Positions 55,512 through 64,000 of a stretch of 64,000 bases of DNA are shown one piece after another. Source of the stretch: Flectobacillus longus (GTDB taxonomy: Bacteria > Bacteroidota > Bacteroidia > Cytophagales > Spirosomataceae); NCBI RefSeq assembly GCF_030056705.1, contig NZ_JASHIC010000038.1, positions 1 to 64,000 on the forward strand, written 5' to 3'. The translations under genes and the position numbers were made by a program. How positions within the stretch are numbered: the first letter of the stretch is position 1; each line of letters starts with the position of its first letter. The notes under the pieces are model-generated. The model had not been told where the DNA came from. It did not search any database and saw only the letters and a program-made list of their open reading frames with translations.

Positions 55512-55553
55512 TTTGTAATGTTAATCAAACGTATGTTTGATTAACATTACAAA
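55512..55553. promoter_or_regulatory. Perfect 19-bp inverted repeat upstream of the LuxR gene
   Basis: Arms 55512-55530 and 55535-55553 (TTTGTAATGTTAATCAAAC and its exact complement) with a GTAT loop, 80 nt before the LuxR ATG. Could be an operator, attenuator or terminator. Confidence 0.6.
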
Positions 55554-56882
55554 TGTATTTAGTTTTAATTTCTTCTAAAATCCCTTGAATTAGGGGTAAG
55601 TGAAAAAAAAGAAGGAAAATCGACTAATTTCTTGTTTTAAAAAAAACACAAGAAAGAAAATAAAACTATTACAATATAAATTATAACAAATACATCATAA
55701 CAATATGAGTCTTTTGAAGAAATTTGTAATTAATATTCAGAACAATCAAAATTTATTGTATTTATTCTGAACACAGGAAGGAATATATAGCGCTATAATG
55801 GCTTTTGTGTAGTCGTATAAAAAGGTAGTAGTACTTTTTATTTTATAAATCAAGCATTTGTAACCTCTCCAATAGAAGCTAAAAGTTGGATTAATAGCAT
55901 GCTGGGGTATCAAACGGTTGGTAATATTCTACCCGAATAATACATATTTTAAAGAGCTATAATTAGAGCAAGGCAGTTTATCTATAAACTTTGTTTTTAG
56001 TAAGAAAAGAAAGTTAAGTCTCTACTACAAAAAATAGTGACTTAGCTTCATTGCTTTATCCAACTATCTCCCTAGATTTAATTCATTGGAAGATAAGTCA
56101 AAACATAATATAGTAGATTAAGAGAGTCAGCACAAGTAGCAAAGTAAAAAAGGAAGAGCAAATCTAAAATAAAAATAGTACAAGACTTTATCAGAATGAA
56201 TCGAGATAAAATCTATTACGTATTAAAATATTAAAGTAAGGATTATATTTATGTCTTAAAAAAGCTCAAGTATTAGTGCTTATGTAAGCTTCCCCAAAAA
56301 TACTGCACATTCTTATTTTCTGGTAGAAATACTACATGCAAAAGTTTGTCCTAAAAATCTATGAACTGGCTTCAATGATATGAAGTAGCTATTTAATGTC
56401 ACGAATGGTAACTTTTCGTTACAGCATCTAGATTTTGTGTACAATCTGAATAGTAATCCTGATAGAATCACTTTTTCTGAGTAGAGAGAAGCACAACTTA
56501 ATTTTCTGAGAGTCAATAAAAGGATAAAGTTGTAACGAAAAAGATATTTTAAAAACATTATCATCAGTGGTTTTAAAGAGAGACAACACTCTAACTATAA
56601 AATAGTGTAACTGTAAATATGATATATCTCACTCACTATAAGAGTATTTCATTTTTGAGTAAATTTTTCATATCAAAATATCCCTTCTTTTCTAGTACCA
56701 AGTTCTACAGAGGTTTCTATTTTGTTAAATGCTTTATAATATTCATAATAGAAGAATTTTCTATTTTTGCTCAACAATATCAATGAAAAATTGTTTTACC
56801 TAAGTAAATTCAACTGTAAAAAATCATATATTATCACCCAAATTGATAATCTAAGTTTGTATATTCTTAACTATTCGAATAT
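55554..56882. other. Long AT-rich region without a recognisable gene
   Basis: About 1.3 kb. The only frames are short and unlike proteins. A small run FINQAFVTSPIEAKSWINSMLGYQ near 55850-55935 may be a coding relic, of no recognised family. A candidate -7 box TATTTTTG lies at 56762-56769, 113 nt before the kinase ATG. Confidence 0.5.
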
Positions 56883-59800
56883 ATGTTGAATGTAATCAAG
56901 CAACTCACAAAACCATATCTACTATTTGAGATAATTGGTAATGACATCATTATCGCCGACATAAATGATGCCTTCACTAAGATGATGGGCATTAGTTCTA
57001 AGCCCCTTAAAAAAAAATATCAAGAGTTTATCCCATTTCTCAAGGCTTCTTTTGCTGAATGTAGCCTACTTGTTATACAAGAATCTCTACGCACTAAATC
57101 AGACATCGCAAATACATTACAACATGAGCATATAGAAATTCAATGTTGCTATTTTGAGTATAATCATGGTGTATATATACTGCTGACAGTCTCAGCTCAA
57201 GAATCGACATTAATCAATAATACAAATTTTTTTGAAAAGGTCGTCGCACATACCACCGATGCTGTATTAATCTTAGAAAGACTTCAAGATAAAACCGAAC
57301 TACCTGAAATCGTATATGTCAATCAAGCTTTTTGTGAGCTTACAGGTTTTGGCTTGAGCGAAGTTATCGGCAATACAATACAAATATTAAATGGCCCCAA
57401 TACCGATTGGCGACAGATATATCATCTGAAGGAAACACTCCAGAAAAAGAGCATAGCCGAAATTTCATTGCTACAATATAAAAAGTCAAAAGAAAGTTTT
57501 TGGGCAAATATTAAAATTAGCCCTATTTATAACGACCTCAACACTGAAATAATTTACTGGCTAGTTCTAGCCAAAGACATTACATCTCAAAAAAATGAAG
57601 AATGTAAAGAAATTCTAAAAAAACAGATTAGGACACTTTTTAGCTCTGACCAAAAGCTTGATTTTATCTTATCAGAAATATGTTCAAGTATTATTCGAGA
57701 ATTGAAAGGGGCAGGTATCGAAGTTTGGATTAATACATTTAAGGATGATATTGTTCGTTATGGGCACCATGAAAATTTGATTTTTCCTCATTACAATACA
57801 GGCTATAATTTTGTAAAAGAGGTAATGTCTAAAAAATCTAGAAGTTATTTAGAAAACAAAAGTTTCTTATCAGATATCAATATTATAGGGTTACCTCTAA
57901 AAGCATCGAAAGGTTTACAAGGAGCCTTACTGTTAGGAATAAAAGAAGACAACCTATCCGATTCAGTAAGAATGTGCTTGTATGAGCTTGGAGAAGTCCT
58001 AATAAATGAATTAGAAAGAAAACAAACCGAGCAAGAATTAGCACAGATATTTGAGTATGCCCCAGACATGATTTGTGTATTGGGACTTGATGGATTCTTC
58101 AAAAAAGTCAACCCTTCTTTTTGCGAAGTATTAGGTTACTCCCAAGATGAACTTTTAAGTAAAAGCTTTCATACATTTATCCACCCCGAAGATCAAAAAA
58201 CAAGTCTTGAAGCATTTGAATCCGAAAAAGATTTTTCAAAGGTATATGTGTTTGAAAATCGGTACATCAAAAAATCTGGAGAAATCGCTAATATAGCTTG
58301 GCGCTCTTCAGTAAAATTAGATGGCAAACATTTACTCGCAATCGGAAGAGATATAACAGATGAGCGTAAGCTTCAATTATTATTAAACAGAACTAATTTA
58401 TTATCTAAAATTGTAAGTTGGGAAATCAATTTAAGAACTGAAAATATTTTTGTTTCTGATAATGTAAGCGAAATATTTGGTTATACTCAAGAAGAATTTA
58501 GACTCATTAGCATGAATTCTTTATTTGATATTTATCGTGAAGGAGAACATCGTGAACGTGCTACAGCCTATATCAAAAAAGCAGTACAGACAGGCGAAAG
58601 TTGGAGTGATGAGTTTATTATTTTATTACCCAATAGTACCGAAAGATGGGTTAAAGTAATCGGAGAAGCCAGTTTTGTCAACGGCAAATGTGAAAGAATT
58701 TATGGAAGTATTCAAGACATCAATACCCGAAAAGTTATTGAGCTAGCTTTAAAAGAGGCTATACATCAAAAAAATGAAATTCTTGAAACAACTGGAGATA
58801 CCTTTTTGACCCTAGATCAAAACTGGACTGTGACTTATTGGAATGCTCAGGCCACCAAATTAACAGGTGTACCAAAAGAAGAAATTGTAGGAAAAATAAT
58901 TTGGGATGTTTTTCCTGAGGGACAAGAAAGTGATATTTATGTGAATCTAACTTTATCAAGAAAAGAAAATATTCCTATCACTTTTAATACCTACTATACC
59001 CCTATCGATAAATGGGTTGAGATTCGATGCTTTCCAGCTCAAGGACTAACGAGTATCTATGCACGAGATATTACAGAAGCCCAAGTAGCAAATCAAAAAC
59101 TAAGAGAGGAAAGAAATCTGTTGCGTACATTAATTGACAATCTTCCTGAAACTGTTTATTTCAAAGATACCGAAGCTCGAAAAGTAATCAGTAATAGGGT
59201 CGATTATTTATTTTTGGGTGCAAGTAGTGAGCAAGAAGTATTGGGTAAAACAGACTTAGAACTATTTGATTCAGACCTTGGAGCAATTGGACTAGAGCAT
59301 GATTTGCATGTTCTTAGAACTGGCGAACCCATACATGATTATACACAACTTCACGCATCACATGGAAAAGCTGACTTGTGGTTAGAGTCTACCAAGGTTC
59401 CCGTAAAAAATGAAGACAATATTATTATCGGCGTTTTGGGTATAGGCCGCGACATTACCCTACAAAAACAGCAAGAGTTTGAATTAAAAAAGCTAAATTT
59501 AGAATTAGAAGAACATATCAAACAACTACAAGAATCTAACAACGAACTGGAACAGTTTGCTTATGTAGCCTCTCATGATTTGCAAGAACCTCTTCGAATG
59601 ATTACGAGCTTTTTGTCCCAGATTGAAACCAAATATAGCGCGGTTCTTGATGAGCGTGGTAGACAATATATTTGGTATGCAACAGATGGAGCTGTTAGAA
59701 TGCGACAAATTATACTCGACTTACTTAATTTTTCAAGAGTAGGTAGAATTGAGGAACAAAAACAGCAAGTAGATATTGGAGAAGTCATAAAGCAAGCTCT

Positions 59801-60206
59801 ACTTGTATTTCAAACAGAAATTAATACTAGTCATGCAGAAATAACGGTTGGAAAAATGCCTATTCTATTTTCAAATAAGCTACGAATAGAACAGGTTTTT
59901 CAAAATCTTATTAGTAACGCTCTTAAATATCGACAAGCAGATGTTAACCCTATTATAGAAATTCAATGTGAAGAATCACCAACTCACTGGATTTTTTCGA
60001 TAAAAGATAATGGCATAGGTATAGAAGAAGAATATTTTCATAGCATATTTACCATTTTCCAACGCCTACATACTAGAGATGAATACCCTGGAACAGGAAT
60101 AGGCTTGGCAATTGTCAAAAAAATAGTAGAAATGTTAGACGGGAAAGTATGGGTAGAGTCTATTGAAAATCAAGGAAGCACTTTTTATTTTTCACTAAAG
60201 AAATAA
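56883..60206 (+). CDS. Multi-PAS/GAF hybrid sensor histidine kinase
   Basis: 1107 residues, soluble, no transmembrane helix. Domains in order: short N-terminal PAS-like part; PAS near 116-225 with FCELTGFGLSEVIGNTIQILNGPNTDWRQ, LOV-like but without the flavin cysteine; GAF-like region (about 245-380); four further PAS domains (about 390-505, 505-620, 630-745, 745-865); a coiled-coil; HisKA with FAYVASHDLQEPLRMI (His near 897); and HATPase with NLISNALKY, DNGIGIEEEY and GTGIGLAIV. A cytoplasmic multi-signal sensor. It is followed by two response-regulator genes on the same strand (15 nt and an 8-nt overlap), forming one operon. Confidence 0.93.
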   Translation: MLNVIKQLTKPYLLFEIIGNDIIIADINDAFTKMMGISSKPLKKKYQEFIPFLKASFAECSLLVIQESLRTKSDIANTLQHEHIEIQCCYFEYNHGVYILLTVSAQESTLINNTNFFEKVVAHTTDAVLILERLQDKTELPEIVYVNQAFCELTGFGLSEVIGNTIQILNGPNTDWRQIYHLKETLQKKSIAEISLLQYKKSKESFWANIKISPIYNDLNTEIIYWLVLAKDITSQKNEECKEILKKQIRTLFSSDQKLDFILSEICSSIIRELKGAGIEVWINTFKDDIVRYGHHENLIFPHYNTGYNFVKEVMSKKSRSYLENKSFLSDINIIGLPLKASKGLQGALLLGIKEDNLSDSVRMCLYELGEVLINELERKQTEQELAQIFEYAPDMICVLGLDGFFKKVNPSFCEVLGYSQDELLSKSFHTFIHPEDQKTSLEAFESEKDFSKVYVFENRYIKKSGEIANIAWRSSVKLDGKHLLAIGRDITDERKLQLLLNRTNLLSKIVSWEINLRTENIFVSDNVSEIFGYTQEEFRLISMNSLFDIYREGEHRERATAYIKKAVQTGESWSDEFIILLPNSTERWVKVIGEASFVNGKCERIYGSIQDINTRKVIELALKEAIHQKNEILETTGDTFLTLDQNWTVTYWNAQATKLTGVPKEEIVGKIIWDVFPEGQESDIYVNLTLSRKENIPITFNTYYTPIDKWVEIRCFPAQGLTSIYARDITEAQVANQKLREERNLLRTLIDNLPETVYFKDTEARKVISNRVDYLFLGASSEQEVLGKTDLELFDSDLGAIGLEHDLHVLRTGEPIHDYTQLHASHGKADLWLESTKVPVKNEDNIIIGVLGIGRDITLQKQQEFELKKLNLELEEHIKQLQESNNELEQFAYVASHDLQEPLRMITSFLSQIETKYSAVLDERGRQYIWYATDGAVRMRQIILDLLNFSRVGRIEEQKQQVDIGEVIKQALLVFQTEINTSHAEITVGKMPILFSNKLRIEQVFQNLISNALKYRQADVNPIIEIQCEESPTHWIFSIKDNGIGIEEEYFHSIFTIFQRLHTRDEYPGTGIGLAIVKKIVEMLDGKVWVESIENQGSTFYFSLKK

Positions 60207-60221
60207 TAGCAACAACACTTT

Positions 60222-60659
60222 ATGAGAAACGGTCATATTTTATTGGTTGAGGATAACGAAGGAGATATTTTATTGACTCAAGAAGCATTTGAACACTCTT
60301 CACTTGTGGCGTCATTAAGTATTGTTCGAAATGGCAAAGATGCTATTGATTTTTTGATTAAACAGGGCAAATTTGCAGACAAAGCATCGCCCGATTTTGT
60401 TCTTCTTGATGTTAATATCCCCAAAAAGAATGGACACGAAGTATTAAAATTTATAAAAAATAATGATGCTATCAAACATATTCCTGTAGTAATGTTTACG
60501 ACTTCATCTACCCCCAAAGATATAGCAATGGCATATCAAAACAATGCAAACTGTTATATCACCAAACCTGTAGATGTAAGCTCATTTCAAACCGTTATTA
60601 ATCAAATAGAAAGCTTTTGGCTTTCAACAGTTCAATTGTCCAAACCTCAAAATGCTTAA
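60222..60659 (+). CDS. Rcp1-like response regulator
   Basis: 145 residues, receiver only: LLVEDNEGDILLTQEAF (Glu-Asp pocket), FVLLDVNIPKKNG (phospho-Asp), VVMFTTSSTPKD (Thr) and CYITKPVD (Lys). The EDNEGD...LDVNIPKKNG pattern is typical of receivers paired with soluble PAS/GAF kinases such as bacteriophytochromes. It starts 15 nt after the kinase gene and overlaps the next gene by 8 nt. Confidence 0.93.
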   Translation: MRNGHILLVEDNEGDILLTQEAFEHSSLVASLSIVRNGKDAIDFLIKQGKFADKASPDFVLLDVNIPKKNGHEVLKFIKNNDAIKHIPVVMFTTSSTPKDIAMAYQNNANCYITKPVDVSSFQTVINQIESFWLSTVQLSKPQNA

Positions 60660-61662
60660 AGATAATTTCCCTTACAAAATATTAGTCATCGAAGATAACA
60701 TGGGAGATTATATTCTCATCAGTGATTACCTTCATGAAATGATACGTGAGCCACAAATCACCCATTGTAAAACTTTCAAACAAGCAAAATCATGGATAAC
60801 AAACCCTGAAATAACATTTGATATGATACTGCTTGATATGCAATTGCCTGATAAAAGTGGACAAAGTTTATTAGAAGCAATTTTACCTATTTCGAGAGAC
60901 TTCCCAATCATTATTTTGTCAGGTAATTCTGACCTAATGTTTAGCATCAAGTCTATTTCACTGGGAGTAGATGACTATATCATCAAAGACGATTTACGAC
61001 CAACCACTCTTTATAAAGGGATTGTTTATTGCTTGGAAAGACGTAAAAAAAAGCAAGAACTCAAAGATTCAGAAGAACGTTACAATCAACTTTTTGATTT
61101 AAGTCCACAACCTATGTGGGTTTACGATTTAGATACATTAGAGTTTATCAATATCAACATGGCCGCTGTAAGTCACTACGGATATAGTCGGTCAGAGTTT
61201 TTATCAATGAAGATAACCGATATCCGCCCTTCTGAGGAAGTTTCGGTGCTACTAGATGATATCAATAATGTTAGGCAAAATCATCCTTATTTTATCTCAG
61301 GAATATTTAAACATCTTAAGAAAAATGGGGAGTTAATCATGGTAGAGATTAGAGCTAACTCGATTAGCTACAAGGGCAGAAATGCTCGAATTATATTAGT
61401 AAACGACATTACCGAAGAACTCAAATATATTGAATCTATTGAAATTCAAAATAAAAAATTAAGCGAAATAGCCTGGATACAGTCTCACCTAGTACGAGCA
61501 CCCCTAGCTCGAATAATGGGGCTAATCCAAATGCTTGAGCTTGATCCAGATATGGGGCTAGAAGAACGAAGTATGTTTTTTGAGCACTTGATAACCTCAG
61601 CACATGAATTAGATAAGCTTATCATAGAGATTACTCAAAAAACCAGTGCAATGCAACAATAG
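60652..61662 (+). CDS. Receiver-PAS protein with HisKA-like domain and no ATPase domain
   Basis: 336 residues. A receiver (IEDNMGDYILISDYL, ILLDMQLPDKSGQSLL, a Lys in DDYIIKDDLR) is followed by a PAS domain (LFDLSPQPMWVYDLDTLEFININ) and a C-terminal dimerisation/phosphoacceptor segment (IQSHLVRAPLARIMGLIQML with a candidate His). The protein ends there, with no HATPase domain. It could be a phosphotransfer intermediate taking phosphate from the upstream kinase. Its start overlaps the previous stop, so the two are translationally coupled. Confidence 0.87.
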   Translation: MLKDNFPYKILVIEDNMGDYILISDYLHEMIREPQITHCKTFKQAKSWITNPEITFDMILLDMQLPDKSGQSLLEAILPISRDFPIIILSGNSDLMFSIKSISLGVDDYIIKDDLRPTTLYKGIVYCLERRKKKQELKDSEERYNQLFDLSPQPMWVYDLDTLEFININMAAVSHYGYSRSEFLSMKITDIRPSEEVSVLLDDINNVRQNHPYFISGIFKHLKKNGELIMVEIRANSISYKGRNARIILVNDITEELKYIESIEIQNKKLSEIAWIQSHLVRAPLARIMGLIQMLELDPDMGLEERSMFFEHLITSAHELDKLIIEITQKTSAMQQ

Positions 61663-61870
61663 CATATACCTTTAGAATCGAGTTTGTGATAGCGTCTAAA
61701 ATCATTCATTCCCATCCTCATTTTGTTAGAGCATGGGAATGTAACGATATAAAGCATTATTAACCAGTAGGTTGCACAAAACTCATCTCTTGTAATTTAG
61801 CACTAATACGTACATACTCCAAGCAATACGGTTTTTAGGGCTCTCTTAGCAATAATTCTAGTGTTTATAG

Positions 61871-62038
61871 TTATTTGATTTTTATATAATGCCACCCATT
61901 ACTCATTTTGCCATCAAACAATAACGTCCAACCTTCTTTTTTCTCTTTGATTGTTAATTAATTTACAGACTTACTATTTTGTGAGAATGAACAGAAAGTA
62001 CTTATCAATAAGCAAACTAATACAATTATTTTTTTCAT
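61871..62038 (-). pseudogene. Relic of a DUF1080 (3-keto-disaccharide hydrolase-like) protein
   Basis: The minus-strand ATG at 62038 encodes a signal peptide (MKKIIVLVCLLISTFCSFSQ), then NSKSVN, a TAA, and in the same frame LTIKEKKEGWTLLFDGKMSNGWHYIKIK to a stop at 61871. EGWTLLFDGKxSNGWH is the start of a DUF1080 domain, a concanavalin-like fold of about 180-200 residues. Only the first 50 codons remain and one is a stop. Confidence 0.65.
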
Positions 62039-62094
62039 TTTAAATTGACTTTGAGATAAGTAATCGTGCAGAATAAGATTTAAGTTATGTGTTT

Positions 62095-62240
62095 AGGCAC
62101 TAGGCAACAGGCACAAGGCAAAGAGTGTTAAAATGTTTTTTAATAACCACAGCCATGCTTTTTCCAAAACCCACCGCCCAAAGCCGTTACCTGAAAGCCC
62201 AAAGCCCAATCTTAAATTTTATTTTGCCTACTAACTTAAG
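62095..62240. repeat. Degenerate composite intergenic repeat
   Basis: GGCACTAGGC, AGCCCAAAGCCC and the ATTTTATTTTGCCTACTAACTTAAG module of the composite family, without clean arms. An ACTCA-rich tract (62295-62335) and a damaged GTATTAATGCAA module (62341-62372) follow. Confidence 0.45.
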
Positions 62241-62659
62241 TAATCGTGCAGAATTAAATTTAAGAAATTGATGAGATAAAATATTAGTAATCATAAAATT
62301 ACACTCAAAACTCATCACTCACAATTCAGCACTCATACTTAAGTATTAATGCAAAATACAATTGCCTTAATACGCTCATATCTTCGAAAAGATTTTTATT
62401 TGCTAAAATAAGTACAATTTTGTATTTACTTCAAACAGGGATAAAAGAGTAATCTGTACTTACGCTAAACACGTTTTTCTCAGAACGATGTAGTCCTAAA
62501 GACAAGACTTTTTTATTTTCCTTTTAGCGTTAGAACTAAGTACACAAGGAAATTATCATTTTAATTATCCTGAATTAATGAGCAAAAACGATATGCGGGA
62601 TGCCGCCTAAAGGTTTCCAGTCTGTAGGTCTGTATTTTTTCATTCTAAAGTCTTTTGTG

Positions 62660-62779
62660 ATGAAATGACAAGCTTTCAAATATGCCGTTGGGATAGATAT
62701 TTCCAAGAGCAAATTTCATGTTTGTTTATCAGTGATAGATAATTTACAAAAAATCACCATCAAAGCCTCTGGTAAATGA
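62660..62779 (+). pseudogene. Relic of an IS110-family transposase N-terminus
   Basis: An ATG at 62660 is followed two codons later by TGA, then in frame by QAFKYAVGIDISKSKFHVCLSVIDNLQ and KASGK before a TGA at 62777. YAVGIDISKSKFxVCL is the N-terminal signature of the DEDD (RuvC-like) domain of IS110/IS1111 transposases, with the first catalytic Asp. Everything after about 40 codons is missing. Confidence 0.7.
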
Positions 62780-62899
62780 TTAACGCATTCCTTAAAATTT
62801 TCCTAATACACACCTTTCTCTACGGTATAATTGAATAATTAAAAAATTCAATGAAGGTAAAGCAAGCTGTTTTAGGCAAGGACATTATTTCTCAGATAT

Positions 62900-63634
62900 C
62901 TATTTGATAGTTTTCAGTTTGTATAAATAGGGCGCTTTATTGGCCGCTCCTGTATATTGTTTTTCGAGTCTTTCCAAAATATCCATATCCAACATTTTTC
63001 GTTGAAAATTATCTCTTCTTAAAGGTTTGTCTAAAATCGTTTCATACATTTTCTGTAATTCTTTCATCGTAAAGGTTTCTCCCAAAAGGTTAAAACCTGC
63101 CAATTTGTGGTCTAGCATAATACGTAAAGTCTCTAGACCTTTCTGAATAATTTGGTCATGGTCGATTGCCAAAGCAGGCAATTCCTTGATACTATACCAA
63201 TCACACGATTCATCTAATATGTTATTTAGGCGAGGTGTCACCTTTGAATACTCAACAAGGGCGTAAAAACCAAGAGAAATAAATCTATCAAAAACCCAAA
63301 GGTGCTCCTCTGTGGTTACTCCAATTTTATTGGTGATAGTCTTCACCAAATCTTTGGAATTCCTATTCAATTCACCAAATACCCCAAATTGTTCAAGATA
63401 AATATCCGCCAGACCAGTTCTAGATTCAAGAATTCTTCTTGTAGCATCCAAAACGCTTTCATCTTTACCAATGTATCCTCCTGGCAAAGACCAAAGGTCT
63501 TCATCTAATTTAAGTTTGGGTAATAGAACTTTTAGATTATTATCATGAAACCCAAATATTACACAGTCAATAGAAACTTGCTTGATATAGGTATCTTCAC
63601 CAACCCACTGTTCAAATTCTTGTATTAAATCCAT
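62900..63634 (-). CDS. NrtR/AraR-type Nudix-related transcriptional regulator
   Basis: 244 residues. The N-terminal ~150 are a Nudix domain (VDCVIFGFHDNNLKVLL, WSLPGGYIGKDES). The Nudix box GYIGKDESVLDATRRILESRTGL has lost the key glutamates of REUxEE (Ile, Ser and Arg replace them), so it should bind rather than hydrolyse its ligand. The last ~90 form a winged helix (FTMKELQKMYETIL, RDNFQRKML, APYLYKL). Bacteroidota relatives control arabinose, xylose or NAD genes. Its target here is unknown; the adjacent minus-strand region is gene-poor. Confidence 0.87.
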   Translation of the reverse strand: MDLIQEFEQWVGEDTYIKQVSIDCVIFGFHDNNLKVLLPKLKLDEDLWSLPGGYIGKDESVLDATRRILESRTGLADIYLEQFGVFGELNRNSKDLVKTITNKIGVTTEEHLWVFDRFISLGFYALVEYSKVTPRLNNILDESCDWYSIKELPALAIDHDQIIQKGLETLRIMLDHKLAGFNLLGETFTMKELQKMYETILDKPLRRDNFQRKMLDMDILERLEKQYTGAANKAPYLYKLKTIK

Positions 63635-63803
63635 TTTGTTTAACGCTTAGTAATTATTTCAATACAAATATAATATCTAATTAAACTTATTGAGCCAAAA
63701 TGAAACAATAATTGTACTTATCCTATTGTTTATTTAAAAATACCTTTTACATTTGTTTTAAATTTACAAATATTCTAATTCTATAGAGGAATTATGATAT
63801 AAT

Positions 63804-63840
63804 AAAAAAAGCCGAAGATGCTGGTAACATCTTCGGCTTA
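63804..63840 (-). terminator. Rho-independent terminator (minus strand)
   Basis: AAGCCGAAGATG pairs perfectly with CATCTTCGGCTT around a 7-nt loop. The A-run at 63804-63810 reads as a T-run for minus-strand transcripts, so it ends a gene lying beyond the right edge of the window. Confidence 0.85.
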
Positions 63841-64000
63841 TGGCTCTACTCATGTTAATTGTCGAGAAGAACATGAGCTAGTGTTTAGTCAGTAAATGGA
63901 TGTTTAACTAACAAAACTGTTCAAATTTAATGAAAAAATTATTACTTATTCAAAAGAGAGGAAAATCTCTTTGTGGAAGGACTTTGCCTTTTATTTTTTT

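Larger units (their letters stand above)
61663..62899. other. Gene-poor region with relics and repeats
   Basis: No intact gene. It holds two protein relics (61871-62038 and 62660-62779) and repeats at 62095-62240, 62295-62340 and 62338-62372. Confidence 0.6.

Noticed and set aside
56313-56564. 83-aa minus-strand ORF in the gene-free region
   Set aside because: No family, poor start context and low-complexity AT-rich composition; likely chance.

Overview
The window is AT-rich bacterial DNA from a Bacteroidota member. The evidence is a SusC/SusD pair with a divergent hybrid two-component regulator, a type IX secretion C-terminal sorting domain, many Cys-lipidated periplasmic proteins and TAnnTTTG-like -7 boxes. 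The gene mix suggests Cytophagales (Spirosomataceae-like), but that rank is an inference. It is chromosomal, with scattered relics of mobile elements. No rRNA, tRNA or CRISPR array was seen.

Layout. 0-4 kb: the tail of a transposase, an SDR, a lipoprotein hydrolase, a small unknown gene and an HDAC-like deacetylase. 4.3-10.8 kb: a six-gene minus-strand sugar-acid operon (SDR, lactonase-type amidohydrolase, FAH-family hydrolase, SGNH esterase, SDR, UxaA-type dehydratase). It fits non-phosphorylative 6-deoxyhexose (L-fucose or L-rhamnose) oxidation to pyruvate plus lactate. 10.9-14.7 kb: an outer-membrane barrel, a cysteine-free peroxiredoxin-like protein, and a fatty acid hydroxylase flanked by two tiny membrane proteins. 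14.8-19.5 kb: a Cthe_2159-type beta-helix lipoprotein, a GH43 lipoprotein and a BNR_4 propeller protein. 19.7-23.5 kb: a respiratory module of two CydA-like/cytochrome c fusion proteins with tiny membrane ORFs. 23.9-29.5 kb: a large secreted reprolysin-like metalloprotease and an SGNH esterase.

29.6-36 kb is the most unusual part. It looks like a gene-cassette array: a SMEK-NACHT (NLR-like) defence protein, an unknown 166-aa protein, a propeller lipoprotein and a decayed DUF1016/YhcG nuclease. The first three genes are each followed by a hairpin of one family (about 120 nt) that ends in a GTTAG-like core, resembling integron attC sites. No integrase is visible in the window.

36.7-48.7 kb: a polysaccharide-utilisation core (SusD, SusC, divergent HTCS), a stand-alone receiver and a large alpha/beta hydrolase. 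48.8-56.9 kb: a ClC antiporter, a DUF952 protein, then a decaying stretch with a frameshifted subtilase lipoprotein, a frameshifted receiver, a zinc-ribbon membrane protein, a LytTR protein, a LuxR protein with a degenerate receiver, and about 1.3 kb with no gene. 56.9-61.7 kb: a multi-PAS histidine kinase with two response regulators. 61.7-64 kb: relics (DUF1080, IS110) and a NrtR/AraR-type Nudix regulator.

Intergenic DNA is full of dispersed palindromic elements. At least four families recur across the 64 kb: a three-module composite palindrome; a 72-nt element upstream of several genes; a composite of terminator hairpin, AGACGCAAT palindrome and GAGTGA run; and an ACTCA-rich tract.
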